Program-made: the position numbers and the translations under genes | Shown here: piece by piece, positions 16,725 through 26,182 of the stretch | How positions within the stretch are numbered: the first letter of the stretch is position 1 | How the letters are laid out: the number at the start of each line of letters is the position of its first letter | Notes under the pieces: model-generated | What the model was told of the DNA's origin: nothing | Database searches by the model: none | Seen by the model: only the letters and a program-made list of their open reading frames with translations | NCBI GenBank assembly: GCA_900320185.1 | Contig: ONRD01000013.1 | Span: forward strand, 1 to 52,088 | DNA: 52,088 nt | From: an uncultured Bacteroidales bacterium | GTDB taxonomy: Bacteria > Bacteroidota > Bacteroidia > Bacteroidales > UBA932 | Direction: 5' to 3'

Positions 16725-17039
16725 ATGAAGAAGTTACACATCAAGAAGGGTGACACCGTTATAGTCAATGCCGGGAACGACAAGAACAAGGTAGGAAAGG
16801 TCCTGACCGTCTTCCCTGCCGAGGACCGCGTTATCGTGGAAGGTGTCAACGTGGTGAGCAGGCACACCAAACCCAACTCCAAGCAGCCTCAGGGCGGCAT
16901 CATCAAGCAGGAGGCCGCAATCCACATTTCCAACGTCAACCTCGTCGATCCCTCCAGCCAGAAGGCTACCCGGGTCGGCTACAAGTTCGTGGACGGAAAG
17001 AAGGTCCGTTACGCTAAGAAATCAGGAGAGGAGATCTAA
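16725..17039 (+). CDS. rplX: Large-subunit ribosomal protein L24
   Basis: A 104-residue KOW-domain protein that starts 50S assembly at the 5' end of 23S rRNA. The KOW motif is near the N-terminus ([20 protein letters not shown]); [14 protein letters not shown] and the family-typical [15 protein letters not shown] follow. I chose the ATG at 16725; a TTG three codons upstream, right after the rplN stop, is in frame but less likely. Confidence 0.95.
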   Translation: MKKLHIKKGDTVIVNAGNDKNKVGKVLTVFPAEDRVIVEGVNVVSRHTKPNSKQPQGGIIKQEAAIHISNVNLVDPSSQKATRVGYKFVDGKKVRYAKKSGEEI

Positions 17040-17041
17040 TT

Positions 17042-17641
17042 ATGGCAAAGAAAGCAACAAAGACCGTAGAAGTCCAGGAACTTCCGAAGGATTATGTACC
17101 TTCCCTCAAGAAGGTTTATAAAGAAGAGATCGTAGGGAAGCTCATGCAGCAGTTCTCCTACACGACCGTGATGCAGGTCCCCAGGCTCGTCAAGATCACC
17201 ATCAACGAGGGTATCGGCGACGCGACCCAGGACAAGAAGCTTGTCGAAGAGGCCGCAGAGGAACTCGCGAAGATCGTCGGCCAGAAGGCTGTCCTCACCT
17301 CTTCCAAGAAGGACGTCTCCAACTTCCGCCTCCGCAAGGGCATGCCCATCGGAGTGAAGGTCACCCTGCGTGACGTCAAGATGTATGAGTTCCTCGAGAG
17401 GCTCGTGCGTGTGTCCCTCCCTCGTATCCGCGACTTCAACGGCATTGCCGAGAAGATGGACGGAAGGGGCAACTACACCCTCGGACTCAAGGAGCAGCTT
17501 ATCTTCCCCGAAGTCGACATCGACAAGAACCCCAGGGTTCACGGAATGGAGATTACGTTCGTTACCACAGCCAAGACTGACGAAGAGGCACATGCCCTCC
17601 TCGCTGCGTTCGGACTGCCGTTCAAGAAACATAATAACTAA
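17042..17641 (+). CDS. rplE: Large-subunit ribosomal protein L5
   Basis: A 199-residue protein of the central protuberance that binds 5S rRNA and contacts P-site tRNA. Recognised by [16 protein letters not shown], the rRNA-binding [15 protein letters not shown], and the terminal [21 protein letters not shown]. About 15 residues longer at the N-terminus than the E. coli protein, as is common in Bacteroidota. Confidence 0.97.
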   Translation: MAKKATKTVEVQELPKDYVPSLKKVYKEEIVGKLMQQFSYTTVMQVPRLVKITINEGIGDATQDKKLVEEAAEELAKIVGQKAVLTSSKKDVSNFRLRKGMPIGVKVTLRDVKMYEFLERLVRVSLPRIRDFNGIAEKMDGRGNYTLGLKEQLIFPEVDIDKNPRVHGMEITFVTTAKTDEEAHALLAAFGLPFKKHNN

Positions 17642-17646
17642 GGAAT

Positions 17647-17916
17647 ATGGCAAAAGAATCAATGAAAGCTCGCGAAGTAAAGCGCGCGAAACTGGTTGCT
17701 AAGTACGCTGCCAAGAGGCAGGCTCTCAAGGAAGCCGGTGACTGGGCCGCTCTGGACAAGCTCCCCAAGAACTCTTCTCCTTGCCGCCTCCACAACCGCT
17801 GCTCCCTCACCGGCCGTCCCAAGGGCTACATGAGGAAGTTCGGTCTGAGCAGGATCCAGTTCCGTGAGATGGCCAGCAACGGCCTGATCCCCGGCGTGAA
17901 GAAAGCTAGCTGGTAA
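17647..17916 (+). CDS. rpsN: Small-subunit ribosomal protein S14, long form
   Basis: An 89-residue S14 of the 30S head. The length and the sequence [18 protein letters not shown] show the long, non-zinc-ribbon form: only two Cys remain where the short zinc form has a CxxC...CxxC set. The end [18 protein letters not shown] is the universal signature. A 67-base gap with a hairpin separates it from rpsH. Confidence 0.96.
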   Translation: MAKESMKAREVKRAKLVAKYAAKRQALKEAGDWAALDKLPKNSSPCRLHNRCSLTGRPKGYMRKFGLSRIQFREMASNGLIPGVKKASW

Positions 17917-17941
17917 CATATTAATTTATTAACAATCGGAT

Positions 17942-17964
17942 ATCGGGCGCCTCATGGCGTCGAT
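17942..17964 (+). promoter_or_regulatory. Hairpin between rpsN and rpsH
   Basis: GGCGCC-TCAT-GGCGTC forms a 6-bp stem with one G-U pair and a 4-base loop, extended below by ATC/GAT with a bulged G. It sits in the largest gap inside the ribosomal operon (17917-17983), before an A-rich stretch and the rpsH ATG. It could be a translational control site, perhaps for S8, but the fit to a known S8 site was not established. Confidence 0.4.
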
Positions 17965-17983
17965 CTAAAAAAAATCTAAAAAA

Positions 17984-18379
17984 ATGACTGATCCAATTGC
18001 AGATTATCTTACTAGGATCCGCAACGCTTATCTGGCAGGGAAGAAGGTCGTGGAGATTCCCTCGTCCAAGATGAAGGTTGCCATCACCGAGATCCTTTGC
18101 GAGAAGGGCTACATCCTCAGCTACAAGGTTGTCGAGGGCACCCCTTACAACACGATCAAGATCGCTCTGAAGTATCATCCCCAGACCAAGATGGCCGCCG
18201 TCAAGAAGATCGAGCGCATCTCCACTCCTGGTATGAGGGTCTATGCTGACGTAGCCAACATGCCGCGCGTCCTCAACGGACTTGGCATTGCCATCCTTTC
18301 CACTTCCAAGGGTCTGATGACCGACAAGGAAGCCAAGAACCAAAATGTCGGGGGAGAGGTTATCTGTTATGTTTATTAA
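17984..18379 (+). CDS. rpsH: Small-subunit ribosomal protein S8
   Basis: A 131-residue primary 16S rRNA-binding protein of the central domain. MTDPIADYLTRIRNA at the start and the terminal ILSTSKGLMTDKEAKNQNVGGE are diagnostic. In E. coli, S8 also represses translation of the spc operon, so the hairpin just upstream deserves attention. Confidence 0.97.
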   Translation: MTDPIADYLTRIRNAYLAGKKVVEIPSSKMKVAITEILCEKGYILSYKVVEGTPYNTIKIALKYHPQTKMAAVKKIERISTPGMRVYADVANMPRVLNGLGIAILSTSKGLMTDKEAKNQNVGGEVICYVY

Positions 18380-18395
18380 TTAAAACTTACGAATA

Positions 18396-18956
18396 ATGTC
18401 AAGAATAGGTAAATTGCCTGTAAGCCTTCCGGACAAGGTGAACGTCGAAGTTCTCCCTGGCAACGTGTTGAAGGTTAAAGGACCTCTTGGTGAACTCTCC
18501 CAGAAAGTCGATCCCGACATCAAAGTCACCATCGAGGATAATGAAATCAAGTTCGAGCGTCCTACGGACCAGCCCCGCCACCGTTCGATGCACGGTCTCT
18601 ACCGCGCACTCGTGAACAACATGGTCCAGGGTGTCTCCAAGGGCTTCGAGACCAAGCAGGAGTTCGTCGGTGTCGGTTACCGCGTGGTTGCTGACGGCCA
18701 GCTCCTCACTATGTCCCTCGGCTACTCCCACGAGATCCAGCTTCTCCTCGCTCCCGAGATCAAGGCAGAAACTCCCGCAGTCAAGAAGGGAGAGAGCCCT
18801 GTCCTCATCCTCAGGAGCACCGACAAGCAGCTTCTCGGACAGGTGGCGGCCAAGATCCGCTCACTCCGCAAGCCTGAACCTTACAAGGGCAAGGGTATCA
18901 AGTTCGCCGGCGAGCAGCTCCGCCGCAAGGCCGGCAAGACTGCTGCAGCTAAATAA
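18396..18956 (+). CDS. rplF: Large-subunit ribosomal protein L6
   Basis: A 186-residue protein of two related alpha/beta domains beside the factor-binding site of the 50S subunit. [12 protein letters not shown] opens the first domain, and the C-terminal [20 protein letters not shown] is the conserved rRNA-binding signature. Normal family length. Confidence 0.97.
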   Translation: MSRIGKLPVSLPDKVNVEVLPGNVLKVKGPLGELSQKVDPDIKVTIEDNEIKFERPTDQPRHRSMHGLYRALVNNMVQGVSKGFETKQEFVGVGYRVVADGQLLTMSLGYSHEIQLLLAPEIKAETPAVKKGESPVLILRSTDKQLLGQVAAKIRSLRKPEPYKGKGIKFAGEQLRRKAGKTAAAK

Positions 18957-18973
18957 TTCAGGAGGACACAGAT

Positions 18974-19336
18974 ATGGCATTGAATAGAATAGAAAGAAGA
19001 AGAAGAATCCATTACCGCATCCGCAAGCATGTCAATGGAACAGCCGAGAGGCCTAGACTGGTAGTCTTCAGAAGCAACAAGCAGATCTATGCCCAGGTAA
19101 TCGATGACGAAAAGGGCGTGACTCTCGTAGCCGCCGCATCGAACGACAAGGGCCTTGCCGCCGAGTGCAAGGGCAAGAACGGCATCGACGCCGCAGCCAT
19201 CGTCGGAAAGGCGGTAGCCCAGCGTGCGATCGAGAAGGGAATCACCACCGTCTCGTTCGACCGTGGAGGTTACCTCTATCATGGTAGGGTTAAAAGTTTG
19301 GCAGACGCTGCCCGTGAAGGCGGCCTCGTATTCTAA
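18974..19336 (+). CDS. rplR: Large-subunit ribosomal protein L18
   Basis: A 120-residue 5S-rRNA-binding protein of the central protuberance. It has the basic N-terminal tail ([16 protein letters not shown]), the core [18 protein letters not shown], and the end [27 protein letters not shown] sequence lies upstream of the ATG, unusual for Bacteroidota, where such sites are weak. Confidence 0.96.
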   Translation: MALNRIERRRRIHYRIRKHVNGTAERPRLVVFRSNKQIYAQVIDDEKGVTLVAAASNDKGLAAECKGKNGIDAAAIVGKAVAQRAIEKGITTVSFDRGGYLYHGRVKSLADAAREGGLVF

Positions 19337-19346
19337 TTGAAAGACT

Positions 19347-19865
19347 ATGGCAAATACAAATGTTAAAAGAGTAAAGACCTCAGATCTGGAACTTAAGGAC
19401 AGACTGGTCGCCATCCAGCGAGTAACCAAGGTTACTAAGGGTGGTCGTCACTTCCGCTTTGCCGCCATCGTGGTAGTGGGTGACGAGAACGGCGTTGTTG
19501 GTTATGGTCTTGGAAAAGCCAATGAAGTGACAGCTGCCATCGCAAAGGGTGTAGAGGATGCTAAGAAGAACCTTGTAAGGATCCCCATCATCAACACCAC
19601 CATCCCTCACGAGCAGGAATCCAAGTTCGGAGGTTCCGTAGTGTTTATGAAGCCCGCAGCTCCCGGTACCGGTGTGAAGGCCGGTGGTGCCATGCGTGCC
19701 GTCTTCGAGTCGGCCGGCATCCAGAACGTCCTTGCAAAGTCAAAGGGTTCTTCCAACCCTCACAACCTTGTAAAGGCTACCGTCACCGCCCTCACCCAGA
19801 TGAGGGACGCCTACACTGTCGCAGGACTTCGCGGTATTCCCATGAGCAAAGTGTTTAACGGATAA
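19347..19865 (+). CDS. rpsE: Small-subunit ribosomal protein S5
   Basis: A 172-residue protein needed for decoding accuracy and mRNA unwinding at the entry tunnel. The dsRNA-binding-like N-domain has [22 protein letters not shown] and [13 protein letters not shown]. The C-domain with [20 protein letters not shown] and the end [10 protein letters not shown] are typical. Confidence 0.97.
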   Translation: MANTNVKRVKTSDLELKDRLVAIQRVTKVTKGGRHFRFAAIVVVGDENGVVGYGLGKANEVTAAIAKGVEDAKKNLVRIPIINTTIPHEQESKFGGSVVFMKPAAPGTGVKAGGAMRAVFESAGIQNVLAKSKGSSNPHNLVKATVTALTQMRDAYTVAGLRGIPMSKVFNG

Positions 19866-19881
19866 GAGGAGGACTACGATT

Positions 19882-20064
19882 ATGGCAAAACTCAAGATAA
19901 CCCAGGTTAGAAGCAAGAACGGTTCGGACAAGAGGCAGCTCGCAAACCTGCGCTCCCTCGGACTGCACCGCATGCACCAGACCGTAGAGGTGGAAAAGAA
20001 TCCGGTGACTATGGGTATGCTCGCAAAGATCCGTCACCTTGTAGAAGTTGAAGAAACAGAATAG
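19882..20064 (+). CDS. rpmD: Large-subunit ribosomal protein L30
   Basis: A 60-residue single-domain 50S protein. LKITQVRSKNGSDKRQLANL and LRSLGLHRMHQTVEVEKNP cover the family signature, and the end (MLAKIRHLVEVEE) is usual. It lies between rpsE and rplO as in most bacteria. Confidence 0.95.
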   Translation: MAKLKITQVRSKNGSDKRQLANLRSLGLHRMHQTVEVEKNPVTMGMLAKIRHLVEVEETE

Positions 20065-20075
20065 GAGGATTACAG

Positions 20076-20528
20076 ATGAAACTGGAGAATTTGAAACCTG
20101 CAAAAGGTGCAACTCATAACAGCAAGCGCGTAGGTCGCGGCCAGGGTTCAGGCAAGGGCGGTACAGCAACCCGTGGAACCAAGGGTGCGAAATCACGCTC
20201 CGGATACGAACACAAGATCGGTTTCGAAGGTGGACAGATGCCTATCCAGAGGCGTGTCCCCAAGTTCGGATTCAAGAATCCCACGAGGGTTGAATACAAG
20301 GCGGTCAACCTTGCTTCCCTCCAGGCTCTTCATGACACTACCGGCAAGACCGAGTTCGGCATCGATGACATCAAGGCTTACGGCCTCGCCGACCTCAAGG
20401 ACCTCGTGAAGGTTCTTGGCAACGGTGAGCTCACCGCAGCCATTACCGTGACAGCTGACGCATTCTCAGCCTCTGCGGTCTCCAAGATCGAGGCTGCCGG
20501 CGGCAAGGCAATCGTAAACGGTAAATAG
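20076..20528 (+). CDS. rplO: Large-subunit ribosomal protein L15
   Basis: A 150-residue late-assembly 50S protein. The extended basic Gly-rich N-terminus (KRVGRGQGSGKGGTATRGTK) threads into 23S rRNA; the FEGGQMPIQRRVPKFGF segment and a globular C-terminal half follow. The AAGGKAIV end is typical. secY follows after two bases. Confidence 0.97.
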   Translation: MKLENLKPAKGATHNSKRVGRGQGSGKGGTATRGTKGAKSRSGYEHKIGFEGGQMPIQRRVPKFGFKNPTRVEYKAVNLASLQALHDTTGKTEFGIDDIKAYGLADLKDLVKVLGNGELTAAITVTADAFSASAVSKIEAAGGKAIVNGK

Positions 20529-20530
20529 CG

Positions 20531-21871
20531 ATGAAGAAGTTTATTGAAACAATAAAGAACATCTTCAAGATCGAGGAGCTCCGTATGAGGCTGGGCTACA
20601 CGTTCCTGCTTGTGCTTATCTACAGGCTGGGCTGTTTCATCGTCCTCCCGGGCATCGACACCACCATGCTGGCCGAGCTCCAGACAAGCACCCAGCAGGG
20701 TCTTGTCGGACTCTTGAACATGTTCTCCGGAGGTGCCTTCGGCAACGCGTCCATCTTCGCGCTGGGTGTGATGCCTTACATCTCCGCTTCCATCGTGGTC
20801 CAGCTCCTGGGCATGTTCGTCCCTTACTTCAAGAAATTGCAGTACGAGGGTGAGAGCGGCCGCAGGAAGATGAACCAGATCACGAGGTATCTGACCATCC
20901 TGATCCTCTGCATCCAGGGCCCTGCCTACATCGCCTCCATCCACACCCAGATCCCCGGATCTGCGTTCCTGGCGGAGACTTCCCTCGGCTGGAGCTCGTT
21001 CATGTACAACCTCGTGGCCACCATCATCCTGATGGCAGGTTCGATGTTCGTCATGTGGCTTGGTGAAAGGATTACCGACAGGGGTATCGGTAACGGTATC
21101 TCCCTCCTAATCATGATCGGTATCGTCGCTCGCCTGCCTTATGCGCTGGTCGCCGAGATCGGTACCAAGGTCTCCACGACTGCCGGCGGCGGTCCTATCG
21201 CCCTCATCGTGGAACTGATCATCTGGTTCTTCGTGATCGTTGCCACCATCGCCCTGGTCCAGGCTGTCAGGAGGGTTCCTGTACAGTACGCCAAGAGGGT
21301 CATCGGGAACAGGCAGTACGGCGGTGTCCGCCAGTACATTCCCTTGAAGATCAATGCCGCCGGCGTGATGCCTATCATCTTCGCCCAGGCACTGATGCTC
21401 TTCCCGCTGCTCTTCTCCCGCTTCGATGCGACCAGGGGTCTGGCAGCCACGCTGTCCAACTACACCGGATTCTGGTACAACCTGATATTCGGTCTGCTCG
21501 TCATAATCTTCACTTACTTCTACACTGCCGTCACCGTCAATCCGACCATGATGGCTGAGGACATGAAGAAGAATGGCGGTTTCATTCCTGGAGTAAAACC
21601 CGGCAAGGCGACCATGAACTATCTCGACTCCATCATGTCGAAGGTCACCCTTCCCGGTTCCATATTCCTTGCAATCATTGCGATCCTCCCTGCTTTTGCC
21701 AGGATCGCCGGAGTCAACGATGCGTTCGCAAGCTTCTATGGCGGTACTTCCCTCCTGATCCTTGTGGGTGTCGTCCTTGATACTCTCCAGCAGATAGAGA
21801 GCTACCTGCTCATGCGTCATTACGACGGTCTGATGAAGACCGGTCGCCTGAGCGGTCGTTCTGGAATGTAA
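20531..21871 (+). CDS. secY: Preprotein translocase subunit SecY
   Basis: A 446-residue inner-membrane protein with ten transmembrane helices, the channel of the Sec translocon for protein export and membrane insertion. YRLGCFIVLPGID (helix 1), GVMPYISASIVVQLL (helix 2, plug region) and MWLGERITDRGIGNGISLLI (helix 4) are signature stretches. The cytoplasmic loop QRRVPVQYAKR-like sequence (AVRRVPVQYAKRVIGNRQYG) binds ribosome and SecA. Its place after rplO is conserved. Confidence 0.98.
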   Translation: MKKFIETIKNIFKIEELRMRLGYTFLLVLIYRLGCFIVLPGIDTTMLAELQTSTQQGLVGLLNMFSGGAFGNASIFALGVMPYISASIVVQLLGMFVPYFKKLQYEGESGRRKMNQITRYLTILILCIQGPAYIASIHTQIPGSAFLAETSLGWSSFMYNLVATIILMAGSMFVMWLGERITDRGIGNGISLLIMIGIVARLPYALVAEIGTKVSTTAGGGPIALIVELIIWFFVIVATIALVQAVRRVPVQYAKRVIGNRQYGGVRQYIPLKINAAGVMPIIFAQALMLFPLLFSRFDATRGLAATLSNYTGFWYNLIFGLLVIIFTYFYTAVTVNPTMMAEDMKKNGGFIPGVKPGKATMNYLDSIMSKVTLPGSIFLAIIAILPAFARIAGVNDAFASFYGGTSLLILVGVVLDTLQQIESYLLMRHYDGLMKTGRLSGRSGM

Positions 21872-21894
21872 TTAATCCGATAATTGTAAGATTG

Positions 21895-22668
21895 ATGGTT
21901 AAGCCTAAGACAGAAGAAGAAATCGAACTGTTGCGCGAGAATGCCATAATCGTCTCCAAGACGTTGGCGGAAGTCGGCAAGATGGTCGCCCCTGGTGTGA
22001 CAACTGCGAAGTTGAATGAGGTGGCCGAGACTTTCATACGCGACAGCGGCGCGATACCTAGCTTCCTGGGCTTCGAGGGTTTTCCCGCAGCCACCTGCAT
22101 GTCGGTCAACGATGTCGTAGTCCACGGTTTCCCGTCCGACTATGTCCTCAAGGAGGGCGACATCGTCTCCGCTGACATCGGGACGCTGTACAAGGGCTAC
22201 AATGGTGATTCGGCATACACTTTCCCGGTCGGGGAAGTGGATGCCGCCACCAGGAAGCTCCTTGACGTCACGAAGGCTTCGCTCTACAAGGGCATAGAGG
22301 CCGCAGTGGCCGGGAACCGTACCGGTGACATCGGACACGCGGTGCAATCGTACGCCGAGTCTTTCGGTTTCTCGGTGGTCCGGGAGCTTGAAGGACACGG
22401 GCTCGGAAGGCATATGCACGAAGAGCCGGGCGTCCCGAACTACGGGCGCCAGGGCCATGGGTGCAGGCTGGTGGACGGAATGGTCATATGCATAGAACCT
22501 ATGATCAATGCCGGTGGAAGGGGAGTGTATGTCGCCCGCAACGGGTGGGCCGTACACACTTCCGACCACAAGAAGGCCGCCCACTATGAGCTTACGGTTG
22601 TTGTCCGTCACGGTAAGGCCGAGCAGCTGTCAACCTTCGATTACATAGAAAGTACTGGTAAATTTTAA
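21895..22668 (+). CDS. map: Type I methionine aminopeptidase
   Basis: A 257-residue enzyme that removes the initiator Met from nascent proteins. The pita-bread-fold metal ligands are visible: Asp in SADIGTLYKGYNGDSAYTF (both Asp), His in GHGLGRHMHEEP, Glu in CIEPMINAG and Glu in AHYELTVVV. The substrate-binding His in DVVVHGFP is present too. The ATG at 21895 is used; a TTG one codon upstream is the alternative. Coupled to secY and infA in the usual order. Confidence 0.96.
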   Translation: MVKPKTEEEIELLRENAIIVSKTLAEVGKMVAPGVTTAKLNEVAETFIRDSGAIPSFLGFEGFPAATCMSVNDVVVHGFPSDYVLKEGDIVSADIGTLYKGYNGDSAYTFPVGEVDAATRKLLDVTKASLYKGIEAAVAGNRTGDIGHAVQSYAESFGFSVVRELEGHGLGRHMHEEPGVPNYGRQGHGCRLVDGMVICIEPMINAGGRGVYVARNGWAVHTSDHKKAAHYELTVVVRHGKAEQLSTFDYIESTGKF

Positions 22669-22680
22669 AGTGTTTTTTCA

Positions 22681-22899
22681 ATGTCCAAGCAAGTAGCAAT
22701 AGAACAAGACGGAAAAGTTATCGAGACTCTTCCTAACGCTATGTTCAAGGTGGAGCTCGAGAACGGCCACGTCCTTCTGTGCAACATCTCGGGAAAGATG
22801 AGGATGAACTTCATCCATATCCTCCTGGGAGACAAGGTACGGGTTGAAATTTCACCTTATGATTTGACGAAGGGAAGGATATCTTTCAGGTACAAATAA
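22681..22899 (+). CDS. infA: Translation initiation factor IF-1
   Basis: A 72-residue OB-fold protein that occupies the 30S A site during initiation. [20 protein letters not shown] and [19 protein letters not shown] are near-invariant, and the end [13 protein letters not shown] is complete. Confidence 0.97.
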   Translation: MSKQVAIEQDGKVIETLPNAMFKVELENGHVLLCNISGKMRMNFIHILLGDKVRVEISPYDLTKGRISFRYK

Positions 22900-22912
22900 A
22901 AAATTACGCGAT

Positions 22913-23029
22913 ATGAAAGTCAAAACATCCATCAAGAAGCGCAGTGAAGATTGCAAGATCGTCAGACGCAAGGGACGCCTCTACGTCATCTGCAAGAAGA
23001 ACCCCAAGTTCAAGATGCGCCAGGGATAA
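22913..23029 (+). CDS. rpmJ: Large-subunit ribosomal protein L36
   Basis: A 38-residue basic protein read from ATG at 22913 to TAA at 23027-23029. The sequence [20 protein letters not shown] followed by [18 protein letters not shown] fits L36. The zinc-ribbon form has Cys11, Cys14, Cys27 and His33; here only Cys14 and Cys27 remain (Ser11, Phe33), so zinc binding is probably lost. Its position between infA and rpsM is the usual one. Confidence 0.95.
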   Translation: MKVKTSIKKRSEDCKIVRRKGRLYVICKKNPKFKMRQG

Positions 23030-23066
23030 CAGTCATTTGTAAAACAAATAAAGTCAAAGATAGATT

Positions 23067-23444
23067 ATGGCAAGAATAGCCGGTGTTGATTTACCGAACA
23101 ACAAGCATGGTGAGATAGGCCTCACCTACATCTACGGTATCGGCCGCAGCTCCGCGAGGAAGATCCTTGACGAGTGCGGTATCGATTACGACATCAAGGT
23201 CGGTGACTGGAACGACGAGCAGGTTGCCAAGATCCGTACCCTCATCAACGAGGAGTACAAGATCGAGGGAGAGCTCCGTTCCACTGTCCAGATGAACATC
23301 AAGCGCCTGATGGACATCGGATGCTACAGGGGGATCCGTCACCGTATCGGCCTGCCCGTCCGCGGACAGAGCACGAAGAACAACGCCCGTACAAGGAAGG
23401 GCAAGAAGAAGACAGTTGCGAACAAGAAGAAGGCAACCAAGTAA
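23067..23444 (+). CDS. rpsM: Small-subunit ribosomal protein S13
   Basis: A 125-residue 30S head protein that bridges to the 50S subunit and contacts P-site t[23 protein letters not shown], the [12 protein letters not shown] helix-two-turn-helix, and [20 protein letters not shown] identify it; the Lys-rich tail is typical. The gap before it contains a small inverted repeat ATTTGT-AAA-ACAAAT (23035-23049). Confidence 0.97.
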   Translation: MARIAGVDLPNNKHGEIGLTYIYGIGRSSARKILDECGIDYDIKVGDWNDEQVAKIRTLINEEYKIEGELRSTVQMNIKRLMDIGCYRGIRHRIGLPVRGQSTKNNARTRKGKKKTVANKKKATK

Positions 23445-23457
23445 AACTCGATGAATT

Positions 23458-23844
23458 ATGGCAAAGAAAACTACAGCGTCAAAGAGAGTTGTCAAGGTTG
23501 AGGCTACGGGCCAGGCCCATATTTCATCGACCTTCAACAATGTGATCGTCTCCCTCACCAACAGCCAGGGACAGGTTATAAGCTGGTCTTCTGCAGGTAA
23601 GTGCGGTTTCAGGGGTTCGAAGAAGAACACTCCTTACGCAGCCCAGATGGCCGCTGAGGATGCTTCCAAGACAGCCTACGATGCCGGCCTCCGCAAGGTC
23701 AAGTGTTATGTGAAAGGTCCTGGGGCAGGCCGTGAGTCCGCGATCAGAACCATCAACAATTCAGGCATCGTCGTCACCGAGATCATCGATGTGACCCCCA
23801 TGCCTCACAACGGATGCAGACCAAAGGGCCGTCGTAAAGTCTAA
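23458..23844 (+). CDS. rpsK: Small-subunit ribosomal protein S11
   Basis: A 128-residue 30S platform protein next to the Shine-Dalgarno binding region. [35 protein letters not shown] and the C-terminal [18 protein letters not shown] are diagnostic. Normal length. Confidence 0.97.
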   Translation: MAKKTTASKRVVKVEATGQAHISSTFNNVIVSLTNSQGQVISWSSAGKCGFRGSKKNTPYAAQMAAEDASKTAYDAGLRKVKCYVKGPGAGRESAIRTINNSGIVVTEIIDVTPMPHNGCRPKGRRKV

Positions 23845-23868
23845 TCAAAGAATTAAAAACAAATTACC

Positions 23869-24471
23869 ATGGCAAGATACACTGGTCCAAGTACTAAGAT
23901 CGCCCGCAAGTTCGGCGAACCGATTTTCGGAAGTGACAAGGATTTCGAGAAGAGAAACTATCCTCCGGGACAGCATGGTCTGGCATCCAAGCGCAAGAAG
24001 CAGCGCGAGTATGGTATCCAGCTGAAGGAGAAGCAGAAGGTAAGATACATGTACGGCCTTCTCGAGAAGCAGTTCCACAACACCTATCTCAAGGCATCCC
24101 GCATGCCCGGTCTGAGGGGTGAGAACCTTCTCTTCCTTCTTGAATCAAGGCTCGACAACGTCGTCTACAGAATGGGCGCAGCTCCTACAAGGGCAGCCGC
24201 AAGGCAGCTCGTAAGCCACGCTCACATCACCCTCAACGGAGAGGTTTGCAACATCCCTTCCGCACAGGTCAAGCCGGGTGATGTCGTCGCCGTCAGGGAG
24301 CGTTCCAAGAGCCTGGAGGTCATCCAGAAGAGCGTTGCCTCCGCACCCAAGTATTCCTGGATCGAATTCGATTCCAAGGCGCTTGCAGGCAAGTTCCTGA
24401 ATATCCCTGCAAGGGCCGACATCCCCGAGAGCATCAACGAACAGCTCATCGTCGACCTGTACTCGAAGTAA
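23869..24471 (+). CDS. rpsD: Small-subunit ribosomal protein S4
   Basis: A 200-residue primary 16S-binding protein at the 5' domain, also a fidelity factor. [20 protein letters not shown] begins the N-domain; the S4 RNA-binding fold ([34 protein letters not shown]) follows. The N-terminal zinc Cys set of some S4 proteins is absent. Confidence 0.97.
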   Translation: MARYTGPSTKIARKFGEPIFGSDKDFEKRNYPPGQHGLASKRKKQREYGIQLKEKQKVRYMYGLLEKQFHNTYLKASRMPGLRGENLLFLLESRLDNVVYRMGAAPTRAAARQLVSHAHITLNGEVCNIPSAQVKPGDVVAVRERSKSLEVIQKSVASAPKYSWIEFDSKALAGKFLNIPARADIPESINEQLIVDLYSK

Positions 24472-24495
24472 TGTAAACACCCAAAAAGAACCAAC

Positions 24496-25503
24496 ATGGC
24501 AATCTTAGCATTTCAGAAACCGGACAAGGTCATAATGCTCGAAGGTACCGATACCGTCGGCCGCTTCGAATTCAGGCCCCTTGAGCCTGGGTACGGACAG
24601 ACCATCGGCAACGCCCTCCGCCGCATCCTTCTCGCCTCTCTGGAAGGTTTTGCTATCACTCAGATCAAGGTCTCCGGCGTGGACCAGGAATTCGCCACGA
24701 TCCCCGGAGTCATTGAAGGCATGCAGGACATCATCCTGAACCTCAAGCAAGTCAGGTTCAAGAGGATGGTCGAGACCGCAGACTCTGAGGTGGCAAACAT
24801 CGTGATCAGCGGCAAAACCGAGTTTACCGCAGAGGATATCTCCAAAGGATTGTCTTCTTTCAAGGTGTTGAATCCGGAGCAGCACATCTGCTCCCTCGAA
24901 CCGTCCGTAACACTCGAGATCAGCCTGACCATCACCAAGGGCCGCGGCTTCGTGCCCGCCGAGGAGATGAGGGATGAGAACACGCCTATCGGGACCATTC
25001 CCGTCGACGCTGTCTACACTCCTATCAGGAAGGTCAACTGGACTGTCGAGAACTGGCGCGTGGAGCAGAAGACCGATTATGAGAAACTCAATCTCGAGAT
25101 CATCACCGACGGATCGATTTCTCCCAACGTCGCGCTCCAGGAAGCGGCAAACATCCTTATCTACCATTTCAAGCTGTTCACCGACGACAAGAAGATCTCC
25201 ATCGAGAGCACTGTCGAGTCAGATTCCAAGGAGCTTGACGAAGAGAGCCTCAGGATGAGGCATCTCCTCCTTACCAAGCTCTCTGACATGGGCCTGTCGG
25301 TCAGGGCATACAACTGCCTGAAGGCTGCCGACATCGACACTTTCGCCGACCTGGTTTCGTACTCCAGGAACGAACTCATGAAGTTCCGTAATTTCGGCAA
25401 GAAGTCGCTCAATGAAATCGACCAGCTTGTGGAGAAGATGAAGCTCCAGTTCGGCATGGACGTCAGAAAATATAACATTGAACCCAAGAAAAAGAACGCA
25501 TAG
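24496..25503 (+). CDS. rpoA: RNA polymerase alpha subunit
   Basis: A 335-residue subunit that dimerises to scaffold polymerase assembly. The N-domain (1 to about 235) has [20 protein letters not shown] and the [12 protein letters not shown] segment. The C-domain (about 255-325), which binds UP elements and activators, has [20 protein letters not shown] and [12 protein letters not shown]. Downstream of rpsD and two bases before rplQ. Confidence 0.98.
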   Translation: MAILAFQKPDKVIMLEGTDTVGRFEFRPLEPGYGQTIGNALRRILLASLEGFAITQIKVSGVDQEFATIPGVIEGMQDIILNLKQVRFKRMVETADSEVANIVISGKTEFTAEDISKGLSSFKVLNPEQHICSLEPSVTLEISLTITKGRGFVPAEEMRDENTPIGTIPVDAVYTPIRKVNWTVENWRVEQKTDYEKLNLEIITDGSISPNVALQEAANILIYHFKLFTDDKKISIESTVESDSKELDEESLRMRHLLLTKLSDMGLSVRAYNCLKAADIDTFADLVSYSRNELMKFRNFGKKSLNEIDQLVEKMKLQFGMDVRKYNIEPKKKNA

Positions 25504-25505
25504 CA

Positions 25506-26003
25506 ATGAGGCACAATAAAGCATTCAATCACCTTGGCCGTAAAAGCGGCCACCGCAAGGCGCTGATGGCGAACATGGCTTCTTCCCTGATCAAGTACAA
25601 GAGGATCAACACCACAGTCGCGAAGGCGAAAGCCCTCAAGATGTATGTCGAGCCGCTCATCACCAAGTCCAAGGAAGATACCACCCACTCCCGCAGGGTA
25701 GTTTTCAGCTACCTCAAGGACAAGGAGGCCGTCAAGGAACTTTTCGGAACCATAGCGAACAAGATCGCTGACCGTCCGGGAGGATACACCCGTGTCCTTC
25801 ACACCGGATTCCGTCAGGGAGACGGTGCAGACATGGCCCTGATCGAGCTCGTCGACTTCAATGAGGCCGCCCTTGCTTCTGCAAAGAAGGAAGAGAAGAA
25901 GAGCACCCGCCGCAGCCGTTCCAAGAAGGCCGAGGCTCCCAAGGCTGAAGAGGCTGCTCCCCAGGTCGAGGAAGCCCCCAAGGCTGAGGAAAGCGCAGAG
26001 TAA
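25506..26003 (+). CDS. rplQ: Large-subunit ribosomal protein L17 with acidic tail
   Basis: A 165-residue protein of the exit-tunnel rim. The L17 core (about 1-120) has [38 protein letters not shown] and [20 protein letters not shown]. It is followed by about 40 residues of Lys/Arg then Ala/Pro/Glu-rich low-complexity sequence ([20 protein letters not shown]). Bacterial L17 is usually 115-130 residues; tails like this occur in Bacteroidota. Last gene of the operon, followed by a terminator. Confidence 0.96.
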   Translation: MRHNKAFNHLGRKSGHRKALMANMASSLIKYKRINTTVAKAKALKMYVEPLITKSKEDTTHSRRVVFSYLKDKEAVKELFGTIANKIADRPGGYTRVLHTGFRQGDGADMALIELVDFNEAALASAKKEEKKSTRRSRSKKAEAPKAEEAAPQVEEAPKAEESAE

Positions 26004-26024
26004 TCCGGACACCGGATCCGTTGA

Positions 26025-26054
26025 ATGGCGATCGTTTCGGCGGTCGCCATTTTT
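26025..26054 (+). terminator. Terminator of the ribosomal operon
   Basis: ATGGCGATC / GGTCGCCAT forms a 9-bp stem with one G-U pair and an 8-base loop, followed by TTTT. It lies 21 bases after the rplQ stop. Confidence 0.8.
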
Positions 26055-26101
26055 GGTATTATTTTTATCAAAAAATAATGTCGAGGAAAACCTAAAAGTG
26101 G

Positions 26102-26109
26102 TATCTTTG
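26102..26109 (+). promoter_or_regulatory. -7 box of hppA
   Basis: TATCTTTG fits the TAnnTTTG consensus, 73 bases before the hppA ATG. No TTTG -33 element is visible at the expected place. The leader is purine-rich near its start (AAGGAGGA at 26118-26125). Confidence 0.55.
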
Positions 26110-26182
26110 TACTTTCAAGGAGGATAAATCGATTTTAAGAGCCCTGTAAAAAACAAAGACAGCAAATCAAAATCTTAATACA

